From Clostridia bacterium (GTDB lineage Bacteria > Bacillota > Clostridia > Saccharofermentanales > UBA5734), in contig JAGOFF010000177.1 in assembly GCA_017997315.1 (NCBI GenBank), positions 1 through 5,159 of the forward strand: a stretch of 5,159 nt of DNA, written 5' to 3'. A program made the position numbers and the translations under genes. A model generated the notes under the pieces. The model was given only the letters and a program-made list of their open reading frames with translations. It was not told where the DNA came from and did not search any database. Shown here one piece after another: positions 4,494 to 5,159 of the stretch; within the stretch, counting starts at the first letter, position 1; the number at the start of each line of letters is the position of its first letter.

Positions 4494-5159
4494 TCATCCG
4501 CCCGCGCCGTCGCTCCGCCCGAACGCGTCCCGGATCCGGGCGACCGCCTCGACCGTGTCTGCACGGGACGCGAACGCGGTGAGCCGGAAGAACCCTTCCC
4601 CCAGCAGACCGAATCCCGCGCCCGGTGTGCCCACGACGCCCGCGCGCTCCAGGAGCCGGTCGAAGAATGTCCATGAAGGCATCCCTCCAGGGGTTTTCAT
4701 CCAGATGTACGGGGCGTCCACTCCACCGTGGAACGTCAGGCCGGCGGCGGACAGTCCGTCGCGGATGATCCGCGCGTTGTCCATGTAGTCCGCGACCACC
4801 GCCCGGGTCTGCGTCCGTCCCTCCGGCGTAAAGACCGCCTCCGCGGCGCGCTGCGTGACATAGGAAACCCCGTTGAACCGTGTGGACATCCGGCGGCTCC
4901 ACAGCGCGTGCAGCGACGCCCCGTCGAGTACCAGCGACCGGGGGACGACCGTATAGGCGCACCGTACGCCGGTAAAGCCCGCGGTTTTGGAGAAGCTGCG
5001 GAACTCGATCGCGCATTCGCGCGCACCGGGAATCTCATAGATGCTGCGCGGGATCCCGGGTGTCGCGATGTAGGCTTCGTATGCCGCATCGTACAGGATC
5101 ACCGAACGGTTGGCGCGGGCGTAGTCCACCCAGCCGGCCAGCGAGGCCCGGTCCATGAC
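4494..5159 (-). CDS. dapL: LL-diaminopimelate aminotransferase, C-terminal part (5' end beyond the window)
   Basis: About 221 residues of a PLP-dependent fold-type I aminotransferase that converts tetrahydrodipicolinate directly to LL-diaminopimelate with glutamate as amino donor. It supplies lysine and peptidoglycan precursors. Visible motifs are YDAAYEAYI, with the Asp that contacts the PLP ring nitrogen; SFSKTAGFTG, whose Lys (codon 4988-4986) forms the Schiff base; RFNGVSYVTQRAAEA; GGVDAPYIWMKTPGG; VVGTPGAGFG; and FFRLTAF, whose Arg binds the substrate carboxylate. These match the DapL family as known from plants, Chlamydia and Clostridia, rather than AspC-type enzymes. Family members have about 400-410 residues, so roughly 190 N-terminal residues lie beyond the right edge. 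The frame is open through 5159, so the Met at 5156 is internal. The gene is codirectional with guaA but separated from it by 185 nt with a terminator and a promoter, so the two are probably separate units. Confidence 0.93.
   Translation of the reverse strand, partial: VMDRASLAGWVDYARANRSVILYDAAYEAYIATPGIPRSIYEIPGARECAIEFRSFSKTAGFTGVRCAYTVVPRSLVLDGASLHALWSRRMSTRFNGVSYVTQRAAEAVFTPEGRTQTRAVVADYMDNARIIRDGLSAAGLTFHGGVDAPYIWMKTPGGMPSWTFFDRLLERAGVVGTPGAGFGLLGEGFFRLTAFASRADTVEAVARIRDAFGRSDGAGG

Noticed and set aside
3515..4564. Minus-strand frame of 349 codons overlapping guaA in another phase
   Set aside because: Its Arg/Pro/Gly-rich composition is typical of a frame-shifted reading of a GC-rich gene, and guaA explains the DNA fully.

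Overview
The window joins two different kinds of DNA. Positions about 1440-5159 are GC-rich chromosomal sequence, with every gene on the minus strand: the 3' part of dapL (LL-diaminopimelate aminotransferase), a full-length guaA (GMP synthase), and a second, shorter guaA paralogue that has lost the glutaminase active site. Positions about 1-1440 are less GC-rich and have a different character. They carry a control module typical of integrative elements in Clostridia: a Cro/C1 (XRE)-type regulator on the plus strand, and divergently from it a small excisionase-like DNA-binding protein followed by the start of a tyrosine integrase. The strong AAGGAGG ribosome binding sites, TATAAT-type promoters, DapL route to lysine and the element type all point to a GC-rich member of the Bacillota/Clostridia. 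That is an inference from family knowledge; no marker gene settles it.

Layout from left to right: 1-81, the 3' end of an unidentified plus-strand gene; 128-208, the first 27 codons of an integrase, whose similarity then stops; 208-408, the excisionase-like gene; 409-705, a control region with two divergent promoters, repeated operator-like sites and a GC-rich structured leader that could encode a 23-residue peptide; 706-1227, the XRE regulator; 1247-1290, a terminator; 1332-1381, two pairs of short direct repeats; 1385-1430, the terminator of the guaA operon; 1440-2729, guaA paralogue; 2764-4308, guaA; 4309-4493, a terminator and promoter region; 4494-5159, dapL without its N-terminal part.

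The two guaA genes are 34 nt apart and probably co-transcribed from a promoter at about 4368-4396. GuaA uses glutamine and ATP to convert XMP to GMP. The paralogue keeps the ATP-pyrophosphatase and dimerisation domains, but its amidotransferase domain has an internal deletion of about 85 residues and Asp at the nucleophile position, so it would need free ammonia, a partner glutaminase or another role. The element module abuts the 3' end of the paralogue. The 3' end of guaA is, from general knowledge, a recurrent integration site for genomic islands, so 1291-1440 is the likely element-chromosome boundary. The broken integrase suggests a decayed or rearranged element.

The observations most worth following are the glutaminase-less GuaA paralogue, the repeated operators in the divergent control region, and the integrase truncation. 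I found no CRISPR array, tRNA, rRNA or recognisable defence system.
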